Positions 17,719-25,795 of a stretch of 64,000 nt of DNA are shown here, piece by piece. This DNA is from Sulfitobacter sp. DSM 110093 (GTDB lineage Bacteria; Pseudomonadota; Alphaproteobacteria; Rhodobacterales; Rhodobacteraceae): positions 124,001 to 188,000 of the forward strand of contig NZ_CP085170.1 in NCBI RefSeq assembly GCF_022788715.1, read 5' to 3'. The position numbers and the translations under genes were made by a program. The notes under the pieces are model-generated. The model saw only the letters and a list, made by a program, of their open reading frames with translations, made no database searches and had not been told where the DNA came from. Every line of letters begins with the position of its first letter. Within the stretch, counting starts at the first letter, position 1.

Positions 17719-19908
17719 TTACATGCCCGCGATGACCTTATCCAAAGTGGCGGGATAATCGCGCACCCGCACGCCGGTGGCATTATAGATCGCGTTGGTG
17801 ATCGCTGCGGCGGCCCCGCAGATGCCCAACTCGCCGATGCCCTTGGCTTGTAGGGGATTGGCCCAATCGTCGCGCTCTTCCAATAGATCGACGGTCAGCT
17901 GCGGTACGTCCGCGTTCACCGGGATATGGTATTCGGCCAAGTTGTGGTTGGCCACATGTCCGTCGCGCGGGTCAAAGGCCATCTCTTCGGTCAGCGCGAT
18001 GCCGATGCCGAAAGTCATACCGCCCAAACACTGCGAACGTGCCGTTTTCGCGTTCAAGATCCGCCCTGCTGCAAAGGTGCCATGCATCCGCCGCACCCGC
18101 GTCTCACCCGAGGCGGCATGCACTGCGACTTCGGCGAAATAGGCGCCAAATGTCGCCTGCCGGACCGCCTCAGACGTATCACCCGGCTGCACATGACCCA
18201 GTTTGGCGATCTCATCACCGTTTAGGATCTCGGTCAGCGGGCGGGTTTGGTTGTCAGAAGTGGCCATACCATCTTTCAGCGTGAGGTCGCTTTGGCTCAC
18301 CTCCAACCGTTCGGCCAACTGTTTTCGGATCGCTTCGCAGGCCAAATAAACGGAGGTGCCGCTTGACGCCGCTCCCCAAGACCCGCCCGAACCAGAGGCC
18401 GGGGGCAGGGTGGTATCGCCCAGCACCACGTCCACAGCATCACGCGGCAGGCCCAGCATGTCGCCGGTAATCTGACCAAGGATCGCATAGGTGCCCGTGC
18501 CGATGTCGGTCATATCCGTCTCAACCCGCGCACGGCCTTCGGGGGTCAAGGTCACCCGCGCTTGGCTTTCCATCAGTACGTTGATCCGTGCTGCCGAAGC
18601 CATGCCGTAGCCGATCAACCATTCCCCCTCGCGCCGTTCTTTGACGCCGGGGCGGTCGGCCCAGCCAAATGTTTCGGCACCGCTGTCGAGCGCTTCGAGG
18701 AAACGGCGGGATGAAAACTTCTTCCCGCTTTCGGGGTCTTTTTCAGGAATGTTGCGGCGGCGAAGCTCAACCGGGTCCATGCCGATCTGGACGGCTAATT
18801 CGTCCATCGCCCCCTCAAAAACGGTGACGCCGACCGCTTCGCCCGGCGCGCGGACAGACCCTGCGCAGAGGCGGTGCACCCGCGCCAGATCCATCGACAT
18901 TTTGCGGCTCTCCCCGGCATAGAGAAAATGTGACGCCTGCAAAACCGGTTCGGCAAAAGTCTCTCCGGGGAGGTTCGAGACGCGCGCATCATGGCCGAGC
19001 CCGGTCAAACGCCCCTCTGCATCGGCGGCGAGACGTACTCGCTGTGTAGTTTCAGAGCGGCGCATCGTCGCCTCATAGACCTGCGGACGCTGCAAAGCGA
19101 CCGACACGGGGCGGCCCACCTGTTTCGCTGCAATTGCCGCCGCGACCGCCTCGGGCGCGATCCCAAGTTTCGAGCCAAAGCCGCCGCCGACATAGGGCGA
19201 CAGGATGCGGAGCCGGTCGGGGTGAATGCCAAGCGCGTCAGACAGCTCATTCCGGTTGTATTTCAACATCTGATAGCTGCCGCGCAGGGTCAGGTTATCG
19301 CCTTCCCATGACGCAATAGAGGCATGCGGTTCCATGGGGGAGCTGGAATGCGACGGCGTGGTATAAGTCACATCGACCGAGAATGTTGCGTCTTTCATAG
19401 CGCCATCCAAATCGCCTTGATCCAGCGTTTTCGCCTCTTGCGGCTCCACCGCTGCGGTGGCGGGGTCGACGGGCATGACCTCGCCGTTTTCAAGCTGCAC
19501 CTGCAAGGACTGTGCCGCATGGCGGGCCTGTTCAAAACCTTCGGCCACCACCACGGCGATCAGTTGACCAAGGTAAGCTGCGTGTTGCGGCCCTTGGATC
19601 GGTGCTTTGTTCGCCGTGCCCTGCGCGGGATTGCGCAGCAGACGTTCATCTTGGATCACGGCCAGTACGCCGGGCATTTTTTCTACGGCATCACGGTTTG
19701 CCAAAACCACCCGCCCACTGTTGCCGGGCGCGCGGACCATGACACCATGCACCATCCCTTCAACTTGCCATTCATTAGCGTAGGTCGCGGTACCCGTCAC
19801 TTTCAATGGCCCTTCAGGTCGGTTAAGCGGCGCACCGACAAGACCTTGGGCCATGTCATCAAGCCTGCGTGCTTTGGCAGGGGCGTCCATTTTAAACTGC
19901 TCGGTCAT
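17719..19908 (-). CDS. paoC: Molybdenum aldehyde oxidoreductase, large (Moco) subunit, PaoC-like
   Basis: 729 residues, the size of E. coli PaoC/YagR. Contains the aldehyde-oxidase/xanthine-dehydrogenase hammerhead domain ([20 protein letters not shown]) and Moco-binding segments: [36 protein letters not shown]. The active-site Glu is in [12 protein letters not shown], close to the PaoC sequence, and it ends [12 protein letters not shown] as PaoC does. Catalyses hydroxylation of aldehydes, often aromatic, to carboxylates with electrons passing to the FeS and FAD subunits. Start overlaps the FAD-subunit stop (ATGA). The PaoD-type chaperone gene found in E. coli is not here. Confidence 0.88.
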   Translation of the reverse strand: MTEQFKMDAPAKARRLDDMAQGLVGAPLNRPEGPLKVTGTATYANEWQVEGMVHGVMVRAPGNSGRVVLANRDAVEKMPGVLAVIQDERLLRNPAQGTANKAPIQGPQHAAYLGQLIAVVVAEGFEQARHAAQSLQVQLENGEVMPVDPATAAVEPQEAKTLDQGDLDGAMKDATFSVDVTYTTPSHSSSPMEPHASIASWEGDNLTLRGSYQMLKYNRNELSDALGIHPDRLRILSPYVGGGFGSKLGIAPEAVAAAIAAKQVGRPVSVALQRPQVYEATMRRSETTQRVRLAADAEGRLTGLGHDARVSNLPGETFAEPVLQASHFLYAGESRKMSMDLARVHRLCAGSVRAPGEAVGVTVFEGAMDELAVQIGMDPVELRRRNIPEKDPESGKKFSSRRFLEALDSGAETFGWADRPGVKERREGEWLIGYGMASAARINVLMESQARVTLTPEGRARVETDMTDIGTGTYAILGQITGDMLGLPRDAVDVVLGDTTLPPASGSGGSWGAASSGTSVYLACEAIRKQLAERLEVSQSDLTLKDGMATSDNQTRPLTEILNGDEIAKLGHVQPGDTSEAVRQATFGAYFAEVAVHAASGETRVRRMHGTFAAGRILNAKTARSQCLGGMTFGIGIALTEEMAFDPRDGHVANHNLAEYHIPVNADVPQLTVDLLEERDDWANPLQAKGIGELGICGAAAAITNAIYNATGVRVRDYPATLDKVIAGM

Positions 19909-20891
19909 TGCTGTGCCTCCTGTGTCAGTTCGTTTAGCACCGACACCAATGTGCGGCGGGCGAGGGGGATTTTGAAATCATTCGCGCCATAGCCTTGAGC
20001 GTCGGCAAGCAGCAGATCAGCGGCTTTGTTAAACAGGTCTTCCGATGGGGCTTCGCCGGTCAACAAGGCTTCAACCTCGGCATTGCGCCACGGTTTCGGG
20101 GCAAGCCCGCCAAAGGCCAGATTGGCACGGGCAATCCGCCCCTCTTCCAGTTTGGCGATCCCGGCGACCGACACCAAAGCAAAGGCATAAGACGCCCTAT
20201 CGCGCACCTTGCGGTAGGTTTGTTTTCCATCCACGGGGGCGGGCAATACCACGGCGGTGATTAACTCGCCCGGTTCCAGCACGGTTTCTTGATCTGGTCG
20301 GTCGCCCGGCAGCAGATAGACGTCATCAAGCGTAAGACGGCGCGTGCTGCCGTTTTCTTTTAACGTTTCCACCTCGGCTCCGAGCGCACGCATGGCCACG
20401 GCCATGTCACTGGGATGGGTCGCAATACAATGTTCCGACGTGCCGAGCACCGCCAGAATGCGGTTGAACCCGTCTTTCGCCGAACACCCTGTGCCCGGCT
20501 CGCGTTTGTTGCAGGGCATGGCGCGGTCATAGAAATACAGGCAGCGCGTTCGTTGTAATAGATTGCCGCCAGTGGTCGCCTTATTGCGGAGCTGACCGCT
20601 GGCCCCGGCGAGCAAAGCGCGGCTCAGCACTGGCCAGCCTTTGCGAATACGGGTGTCATTTGCCAGATCACTGTTGCTGACTAGCGCACCGATACGCAGC
20701 CCGCCATCATCCGTCTCTTCAATCTCTCCCAAGTCTAGGCGATTGATATCAATTAACGCCTCGGGTGCCATGACCTCTAGTTTCATCAGGTCTAGCAGAT
20801 TGGTGCCTCCGGCGATGAAAGTGCCACCGCTGGCGGCCTGCCGCGCTGCGGCTTCGGAGGTGTCGGCACGGGTATAATCGAATGGTCTCAT
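19905..20891 (-). CDS. paoB: Aldehyde oxidoreductase FAD-binding subunit, PaoB-like
   Basis: 328 residues, FAD_binding_5 family. FAD-binding [16 protein letters not shown] near residue 25 and [13 protein letters not shown] further on. An insert with several cysteines, [17 protein letters not shown] followed by PGTGCSA, resembles the segment that carries an extra [4Fe-4S] cluster in PaoB, unlike ordinary xanthine dehydrogenases. C-terminal CO-dehydrogenase flavoprotein domain follows. Passes electrons from the Moco subunit to FAD. Start ATG 20891 forms an ATGA overlap with the FeS gene. Confidence 0.87.
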   Translation of the reverse strand: MRPFDYTRADTSEAAARQAASGGTFIAGGTNLLDLMKLEVMAPEALIDINRLDLGEIEETDDGGLRIGALVSNSDLANDTRIRKGWPVLSRALLAGASGQLRNKATTGGNLLQRTRCLYFYDRAMPCNKREPGTGCSAKDGFNRILAVLGTSEHCIATHPSDMAVAMRALGAEVETLKENGSTRRLTLDDVYLLPGDRPDQETVLEPGELITAVVLPAPVDGKQTYRKVRDRASYAFALVSVAGIAKLEEGRIARANLAFGGLAPKPWRNAEVEALLTGEAPSEDLFNKAADLLLADAQGYGANDFKIPLARRTLVSVLNELTQEAQQ

Positions 20892-21394
20892 GCGTTCTCT
20901 CCCGCCGCTTTGCGGATCGCTTCGACGATGTTGGGATAGGCCGAGCAACGGCAGAGATTGCCGCTCATCCGTTCTGAAATTTCCTCGGCTGTCAACCTGG
21001 CTTTGCCGTCCAGATCATCGGTCACATGGCTGGGCCACCCGTCAGAGATCTCTTTGAGCATCGCAGTGGCCGAACAGATTTGACCGGGGGTGCAATAGCC
21101 GCATTGAAAACCGTCTTCGTTGACGAATGCTTCTTGGAGGGGGCTTAGATTGCCCGGCTGGCCCAGTCCTTCGATGGTGGTGACGTCATCGCCGTCATGC
21201 ATACACGCCAGCGTCAGGCAGGCATTGATCCGGCGGCCGTTCACCATGACGGTACAGGCCCCGCATTGCCCATGATCGCAGCCCTTTTTGCTGCCGGTCA
21301 GCCCAAGATGGTGGCGCAGCGCATCCAAAAGCGTGGTGCGCGGATCAAGGTCCAACCGCTGCTCGGTGCCATTGATTGTCAGATTGGTTTCCAC
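20888..21394 (-). CDS. paoA: Aldehyde oxidoreductase 2Fe-2S subunit, PaoA-like without export signal
   Basis: 168 residues. Two [2Fe-2S] sites: plant-ferredoxin type [21 protein letters not shown] near residue 39, and C-terminal [11 protein letters not shown] with [13 protein letters not shown]. coli PaoA is longer because of an N-terminal twin-arginine leader; here the protein begins directly with the ferredoxin fold ([14 protein letters not shown]) and I find no leader, so the complex is predicted to be cytoplasmic. First gene of a three-gene operon. Its upstream region ends after about 190 bp at an IS30 element. Confidence 0.87.
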   Translation of the reverse strand: METNLTINGTEQRLDLDPRTTLLDALRHHLGLTGSKKGCDHGQCGACTVMVNGRRINACLTLACMHDGDDVTTIEGLGQPGNLSPLQEAFVNEDGFQCGYCTPGQICSATAMLKEISDGWPSHVTDDLDGKARLTAEEISERMSGNLCRCSAYPNIVEAIRKAAGENA

Positions 21395-21584
21395 GGCAAA
21401 TTCCTTTGGCTAAATGGGGCCAGAGGACGAAACCCTCCGGCTATTGGCTAAACCGGATTTAGGTCGGTGGGCTTAAGCGGCAAGCGGAGGGTGCGGTCTC
21501 AGTGTGGCGCGGGCGGGTTTCTGGAAGGCTAGAACAGCTTTTTATTACATAATTAGCATTATTGGATGTTCCTGCGGTTCGGGG

Positions 21585-21614
21585 GTGGATTCACAAATGA
21601 AGTGCGAATTCTGT
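21585..21614. repeat. IS30 left inverted repeat
   Basis: Begins GTGGATTCAC and ends GCGAATTCTGT. Aligns with the reverse complement of 24032-24060 with one gap and scattered mismatches, as is normal for IS30-family terminal repeats. Confidence 0.7.
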
Positions 21615-21645
21615 ATCAATACAGGACCTTGCATGGAGTTGATCA

Positions 21646-22182
21646 ATGGGACGCTGCTACCCTCACCTAAACCTCGAAGAACGCCGCAAGCTGGCCAAAT
21701 GGCTTGATGCGAAGATACCAATCAAAGAGATCGCCGACAATCTGCGTCGCGCGCCCTCAACAATCTACCGCGAGATCAGGCGGAACTTCTATCATGACGA
21801 AGAACTGCCACAGCTGAACGGCTACCACGCTGTGAACGCGCAGGACAGATACGAACAACGCCGCGCGGTGCATCGTAAGTTGATCCGATATCCTGACATC
21901 ATGGCGGCAGTCCGCGACGGACTTGATGCGGGTTGGTCGCCTGAACAGATCGCGGGACGCATGCGGCAAGAGTGCCATCCCATGCGCGTCAGCCATGAGA
22001 CGATCTATCGTTATGCTTACTCCAAAGACGGCCGTGCTGAGAAGTTCTATCGCCATTTACCAGAGCATCGCCGACGCCGCAGGCCACGCGGAACCCGCAG
22101 GCATCATGGGCGCAGATTTCTTGATGAAATTGCCATAGCCCATCGCCCCGAAGCGATAGCCGAACGTAGCCAATTCGGGCAT
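21646..22182 (+). pseudogene. IS30-family transposase, N-terminal fragment
   Basis: 179 codons reading MGRCYPHLNLEERRKLA at the start. This includes the IS30 helix-turn-helix (IKEIADNLRRAPSTIYREIRR) and a second DNA-binding segment (WSPEQIAGRMRQE, VSHETIYRYAY). It stops after QFGH, exactly where intact IS30 transposases continue WExD, the first catalytic Asp of the DDE triad. The interruption is the IS1111-type element, so this fragment has DNA binding but no catalytic core. Reading on into the insertion gives an immediate stop. Confidence 0.88.
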
Positions 22183-22187
22183 TGATG

Positions 22188-22199
22188 GTGTGGATGCCC
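22188..22199 (+). repeat. IS1111-type left subterminal inverted repeat
   Basis: GTGTGGATGCCC, five bases inside the left junction; its perfect reverse complement is at 23536-23547, one base inside the right junction. Asymmetric subterminal placement is typical of IS1111 elements. Confidence 0.85.
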
Positions 22200-22268
22200 C
22201 ACCCCTGAAGCGGCATCAAAGTGTGCCATAATGGTGATGTTGAAAGCACCAAATTGGAGGAAGCATCC

Positions 22269-23294
22269 ATGAATGAAGTTACAATGATCGGCGTCGACTT
22301 GGCAAAGTCCGTTTTCCAGGCACACGGCGCGACGGCTACTGGTGAGCCAATGTTCCGCAAGAAACTAACTCGGGGTCAGTTCCTGAAGTTCTTGGGCGAA
22401 CAGCCCTCTTGCGTGGTCGCAATGGAGGCATGTGCGTCATCGCACTACTGGGGTCGCGAGATCATGAAGTTGGGCCATGACGTCCGCTTGATCCCACCTA
22501 TCTATGTGAAGCCATTCGTTAAGCGCCAGAAGAATGACGCAAACGACGCCGAGGCCATTGCGGAAGCGGCAGTCAGGCCCACAATGCGATTTGTTCCTGT
22601 CAAATCGGCTGAACAACAATCCCGTTCGATGGTCTTCAAGACACGGGATTTGTTTGTTCGGCAACGTAACTCCATCATCAATGCGCTGCGTGGTCATTTG
22701 ATGGAATACGGGATCATCGCCCCTCCCGGTCGGAACTTTGTAAAGAAGTTAGCTGAACAGATTGATAGCCCGGATTGTGACCTGCCTTCAATTGTTATTG
22801 AACTCAGCCATATACACTTGGATCAGCTAAGTATCATTACTGACAAAATAGTTGCGATAGAGCGGCGCCTGAAAGAAGAATCGAAATCCGACCCAGAAAC
22901 GATCCGATTGCAAACTGCGCCGGGGGTCGGACCTGTGAGTGCAATGGCGATCAAGGCATTCTCCCCGCCGCTAGAAGGCTTCAAACGCGGTCGGGATTTT
23001 GCGGCATGGCTGGGTCTGGTCCCGGTTCAGAAATCAACAGGTGGGCGGCAAGTGTTGGGGCGAACATCAAAGATGGGGCAACGCGACATCCGACGACTGC
23101 TGATCATCGGCGCCATGACCCGGATCAGATGGGCGATCAAAAATGGACCACCTAAAGGGTCGTGGCTTGAGCAAATGTTAGAACGCAAACCACGTATGTT
23201 GGTCGCAATCGCGTTGGCTAACAAAACAGCCCGAACCATTTGGGCAATGATGACGAAGCATGAAGATTATCGAGATCCGATCGCGACGGCGTAA
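22269..23294 (+). CDS. IS110/IS1111-family transposase (DEDD recombinase)
   Basis: 341 residues. N-terminal RuvC-like DEDD domain: Asp10 in IGVDLAKSVFQ, Glu53 in AMEACASSHYWG, and Asp90/Asp93 in KNDANDAEAIAEA. A central coiled region leads to the C-terminal Transposase_20 domain (TAPGVGPVSAMAI, FAAWLGLVPVQKSTGG, and RTSKMGQRDIRRLLI). Start ATG 22269 has a good GGAGGAAG ribosome site; an in-frame GTG at 22221 has none. The family recombines DNA guided by a structured RNA from its own non-coding end. Nothing in the frame suggests inactivation. Confidence 0.93.
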   Translation: MNEVTMIGVDLAKSVFQAHGATATGEPMFRKKLTRGQFLKFLGEQPSCVVAMEACASSHYWGREIMKLGHDVRLIPPIYVKPFVKRQKNDANDAEAIAEAAVRPTMRFVPVKSAEQQSRSMVFKTRDLFVRQRNSIINALRGHLMEYGIIAPPGRNFVKKLAEQIDSPDCDLPSIVIELSHIHLDQLSIITDKIVAIERRLKEESKSDPETIRLQTAPGVGPVSAMAIKAFSPPLEGFKRGRDFAAWLGLVPVQKSTGGRQVLGRTSKMGQRDIRRLLIIGAMTRIRWAIKNGPPKGSWLEQMLERKPRMLVAIALANKTARTIWAMMTKHEDYRDPIATA

Positions 23295-23304
23295 GCCTGC
23301 AACG

Positions 23305-23535
23305 CTCGGTATGATGTGAGAAGGACATTGAGACAGTAAGGACAAATGATCGACCAGATCGAGGTTAGGAAAACCAGGCACTCCCAGAGAGCTCCGCGCT
23401 CGTGTCATTGATATGGACCCAACCTTCGCATCGCCATACCGGCCCGCGGCATGTGAAACGTCGCAAATTGAGGCCTGACACATGACCGTACCCGATCACA
23501 TGTTTAAACCGTCAAATTATCTCTTGCATCAAAGC
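23305..23535 (+). ncRNA. Putative bridge RNA (seekRNA) of the IS1111-type element
   Basis: The 254-nt 3' non-coding end (23295-23548) has no gene. Four short segments fit a bridge RNA in order. Left target guide GGACATTG (23323-23330) resembles target GGGCATTG (22177-22184), 7/8. Right target guide GCACTCCCA (23378-23386) is the exact reverse complement of target TGGGAGTGC (23549-23557). Left donor guide ACACATG (23478-23484) equals the element's right end plus the TG core. Right donor guide ACCGTCA (23508-23514) pairs with TGATGGT (22183-22189) with one G:T wobble. Each guide meets at the TG core. RNA ends are approximate; expression and structure are inferred. Confidence 0.62.
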
Positions 23536-23547
23536 GGGCATCCACAC
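23536..23547 (+). repeat. IS1111-type right subterminal inverted repeat
   Basis: GGGCATCCACAC, the perfect reverse complement of the left repeat at 22188-22199. It is followed by one base and then the IS30 reading frame (TGG GAG TGC GAT). Confidence 0.85.
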
Positions 23548-23548
23548 A

Positions 23549-24019
23549 TGGGAGTGCGATCTGGTGATGTTCCGCAAGGAGTTTGGGAAAGCGAATGTGA
23601 CTTCGTTGGTCGAACGCGTGAGCCGGTTCGCTGTCGTTTTAAAGAACCCAGATCGTCAGTCAAAGCCGGTGATGGAAGGCCTGATTGATAGCTTATCTCC
23701 CCTGCCCGCTGAAGCCCGTCGCAGCATCACATTTGATCGCGGCACAGAGTTCACTGCCTGGCGGCATTTGAAAGCTGGGCTTGGTGTCGACGCTTGGTTC
23801 TGCGACCCCCAATCGCCTTGGCAGAAGGGTACGGTCGAAAACACCAACAACCGTCTACGCCGCTACCTTCCGCGAAAGGCTGATCCCACGGTGTTCACAG
23901 ATCGATATTTAAGGTCGATCTGCGACCGTCTCAACAGCACGCCGCGCAAGTGTCTGGGGTATCAAACGCCCGCTGAAGTCTTCCGATTGAACCTGATGGA
24001 AAGGGTGACGTCACCCTGA
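23549..24019 (+). pseudogene. IS30-family transposase, C-terminal catalytic fragment
   Basis: Continues the interrupted transposase: WECDLVMFRKEFG supplies the first catalytic Asp, ITFDRGTEF the second, and WQKGTVENTNNRLRRYLPR the catalytic Glu. Thus all DDE residues are on this fragment and the DNA-binding domain is on the other. 156 codons plus stop. An internal ATG at 23564 could start a shorter peptide, but it would lack the first Asp. Non-functional unless the insertion is excised. Confidence 0.88.
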
Positions 24020-24031
24020 TAAACTGATCAA

Positions 24032-24060
24032 ACAGAAATTGCGCTTCAACGTGAGTTCAC
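24032..24060. repeat. IS30 right inverted repeat
   Basis: ACAGAAATTGCGC...GTGAGTTCAC, reverse complement similar to 21585-21614; marks the right end of the IS30 element, directly against the kdgK remnant. Confidence 0.7.
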
Positions 24061-24530
24061 AGGGGGAACACAAACTGCATCGGCGACGATGCCGTGTCAG
24101 ACGAGATGAAGGCGTTCATGGCATCGGAAGATATCGATACGACGACGCTGCGCCGCGTGGTTGGGCGGACCCCCGGCCTTTATATGATCTCGCTCGACTG
24201 GGGCGAACACAGCTTTACCTATTGCGCGACACCTCCGCGGCGCGCTTTCTGGCCGACGTTATCCGATGACTGGAAGTTACGCTGAGCACTGCGCGCCACG
24301 TGCATTTCTCCGGGATCACCGTCGCGATCCTGCCCCCCGGCGGGCCGGGAACGTCTGTTTGATGCCCTTACCCGCGTCCGAAATGCGGGTAGCAGCGTGT
24401 CCTTCGACACCAATATTCGACGCCGCCTGTGGGACGACGACACGACCATGCGCAAAGCCCTTCTGCAGGCTGCCGCCGCCAGCGACATCGTCTTGCCTAG
24501 TTTGATAATGAGCAGGGCGTACCATCACCG
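24061..24530 (+). pseudogene. kdgK: Remnant of 2-keto-3-deoxygluconate kinase (PfkB family)
   Basis: Three pieces in different frames make a coherent PfkB kinase. First, IGDDAVSDEMKAFM...DIDTTTLRRVVGRTPGLYMISL and GEHSFTY (frame from about 24073). After a frameshift near 24220 comes RDTSAARFLADV. Then ARHVHFSGITVAILPPGG from about 24285, a further shift near 24340, and RERLFDALTRVRNAG...SFDTNIRRRLWDDD continuing to ASDIVLPS. GLYxIxxD, FTYWRxxSAA and FDxNxRPRLW are typical KDG kinase segments. The 5' third is absent and not found on the other side of the IS30. The C-terminal ATP-site motif DTTAAGDSF is not seen. Dead gene. Confidence 0.8.
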
Positions 24531-24753
24531 ATATCAGCTTGGATCACGGTTGAACCCCAGTGGGTTTCTCTGTGGTTCGAATTGATCGAAAACGCATGAC
24601 GCGGCGATTGGTCTGCGCGGTGTCAGTCACGAATGTCGCCGGAAGCCTCATGCGCTTGACAGCTTTTTCATAAAGACTTTGGGGGCTATCACAACAGACT
24701 ACAAATGGCAGCTTACATCAGCGTCGGAAATTCCGAGAATAAGTCATATAGCA
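24531..24753. other. Non-coding remnant region
   Basis: No recognisable gene between the kdgK remnant and pcaQ. It probably holds further decayed sequence from the same locus plus the 3' untranslated end of pcaQ; every frame contains stops. Confidence 0.5.
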
Positions 24754-25689
24754 TCAGTCCCGTTCCAATGAAGTTTCTCGGCGGAGCGAAGAGGCATCTT
24801 GCGAAACTGCCCTGCTGAAGAGCCCTACGAGCGGAGACAAGTTCTCTTCGGAACGCGCCATGATGCCGACGGCACCGTCGGTCGGGCCCATGTCGATATC
24901 CAACGCGACAAGCCGACCCGCGTTCAGGTCATCCGCGACGACCCCGCGGGAAATAAACCAAACGGGCATTAGTGGGCCAAGTGTCATCGCCCGCCCGAAC
25001 GCACCCGAGACACATTCGATCCGGTCCGCAAACAACGGCAAGCCCCGCGATAGCATAAGACGCGCCATCAAAGGGCGAATAGCAGAAGTTTCGGGCGGAT
25101 AAATCACCAACTCATTTTCGATCTGATTCAATTGGGTCGCATCGCGTGCGGAATGATCCGGTGCCACCACCGCCACGACCCGCTCGTTATAAAGCGCCGT
25201 GAATGACAGGCCGCGCATGGTGTCGGCGGCTCCCAATCGCCCGATCACAAGGTCCAGATCTCCGCTGCGCAACCTATCAGTCAACAACCCATGCGCTCCT
25301 TCTTCGATATGCAGTATCGTATTCGGAGACTCCTGCCGAAACCGTTCAATGGCGGTCGGCAAGACCTGTGCTGAAACGCTGGGCAACGCACCGATTTTCA
25401 GCACAGCGCCACCTGCATCACTTAGGCTTGCGATACTGCTGATACCCTGTTGCAGCGCGGCGGTGCTTTGTTCGGCATATTGCAAAAAAACATGTCCCTC
25501 GGGAGTGAGCCGCACGCCCGCGCGGTCACGCTCCATTAATGAGACCCCAAGGATAACTTCGAGATCCCGCAGGGTTTTTGAGATTGCCGGTTGGGTTAGG
25601 TTCATTTGCTGTGCCGCACGTTTTAACCGCTTGGCGCGTGCGATCGACACGAACGCTTCGAGGTGTCGAAACTTGATCCTGCGGTCCAT
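24754..25689 (-). CDS. pcaQ: LysR-family regulator, PcaQ type
   Basis: 311 residues. The N-terminal helix-turn-helix, RHLEAFVSIARAKRLKRAAQQMNLTQPAISKTLRDLE, is preceded by MDRRIKF, matching the start of alphaproteobacterial PcaQ proteins. Regulatory LysR substrate domain follows (LKIGALPSVSAQVLP, DLDLVIGRLG). ATG 25689 gives the normal PcaQ N-terminus; upstream in-frame ATGs at 25701 and 25743 are less likely. Divergent from pobA with 106 bp between. PcaQ activates protocatechuate genes in response to beta-carboxymuconate or gamma-carboxymuconolactone in rhizobia, and probably does so here. Confidence 0.88.
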   Translation of the reverse strand: MDRRIKFRHLEAFVSIARAKRLKRAAQQMNLTQPAISKTLRDLEVILGVSLMERDRAGVRLTPEGHVFLQYAEQSTAALQQGISSIASLSDAGGAVLKIGALPSVSAQVLPTAIERFRQESPNTILHIEEGAHGLLTDRLRSGDLDLVIGRLGAADTMRGLSFTALYNERVVAVVAPDHSARDATQLNQIENELVIYPPETSAIRPLMARLMLSRGLPLFADRIECVSGAFGRAMTLGPLMPVWFISRGVVADDLNAGRLVALDIDMGPTDGAVGIMARSEENLSPLVGLFSRAVSQDASSLRRETSLERD

Positions 25690-25735
25690 TTTTCTTTCCA
25701 TTTTGGGCAACAAACCCTGACAGACTATCAATTTA

Positions 25736-25750
25736 CTTCTCAAAAAGAAG
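25736..25750. promoter_or_regulatory. Candidate LysR operator in the pcaQ-pobA intergenic region
   Basis: Inverted repeat CTTCT-CAAAA-AGAAG, containing a TTC-N7-GAA core of the LysR T-N11-A form. It lies 47 bp from the pcaQ start and 46 bp from the pobA start, the expected place for a shared PcaQ site, although it does not match the ATAACC-type site described in rhizobia. Confidence 0.45.
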
Positions 25751-25795
25751 CATCAGAATGATGCCAAACCAAAATGATTGTTGGAGTGTCACTGC

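Larger units (their letters stand above)
22183..23548 (+). mobile_element. IS110-family (IS1111 subgroup) insertion sequence
   Basis: About 1366 bp inserted in the IS30 transposase gene. Boundaries come from restoring the IS30 frame. A dinucleotide TG is present at both junctions (22183-22184 and 23549-23550). Subterminal 12-bp perfect inverted repeats GTGTGGATGCCC / GGGCATCCACAC lie at 22188-22199 and 23536-23547; such repeats and a long 3' non-coding end mark the IS1111 subgroup rather than classical IS110. It encodes one DEDD recombinase. It looks intact, so it may be mobile. Confidence 0.85.
21585..24060 (+). mobile_element. IS30-family insertion sequence, split by an IS1111-type element
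   Basis: Composite of an IS30 transposase N-terminal part (21646-22182), an inserted IS110/IS1111 element (22183-23548) and the transposase C-terminal part (23549-24019), bounded by imperfect inverted repeats at 21585-21614 and 24032-24060. Joining base 22182 to 23549 restores one frame of 335 codons. GGGGG runs just outside both ends (21581-21585 and 24062-24066) might be a target duplication, but exact ends are uncertain. The right end abuts a decayed kdgK remnant. Confidence 0.85.

Noticed and set aside
21504..21707. Small plus-strand open frame at the left IS30 end
   Set aside because: Crosses the IS30 inverted repeat and overlaps the transposase start in another frame; no ribosome site.
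23400..23440. Second CATTG segment (near 23406) as an alternative left target guide
   Set aside because: It lies downstream of the right target guide, the wrong order for the known bridge RNA layout, and matches fewer target bases than 23323-23330.
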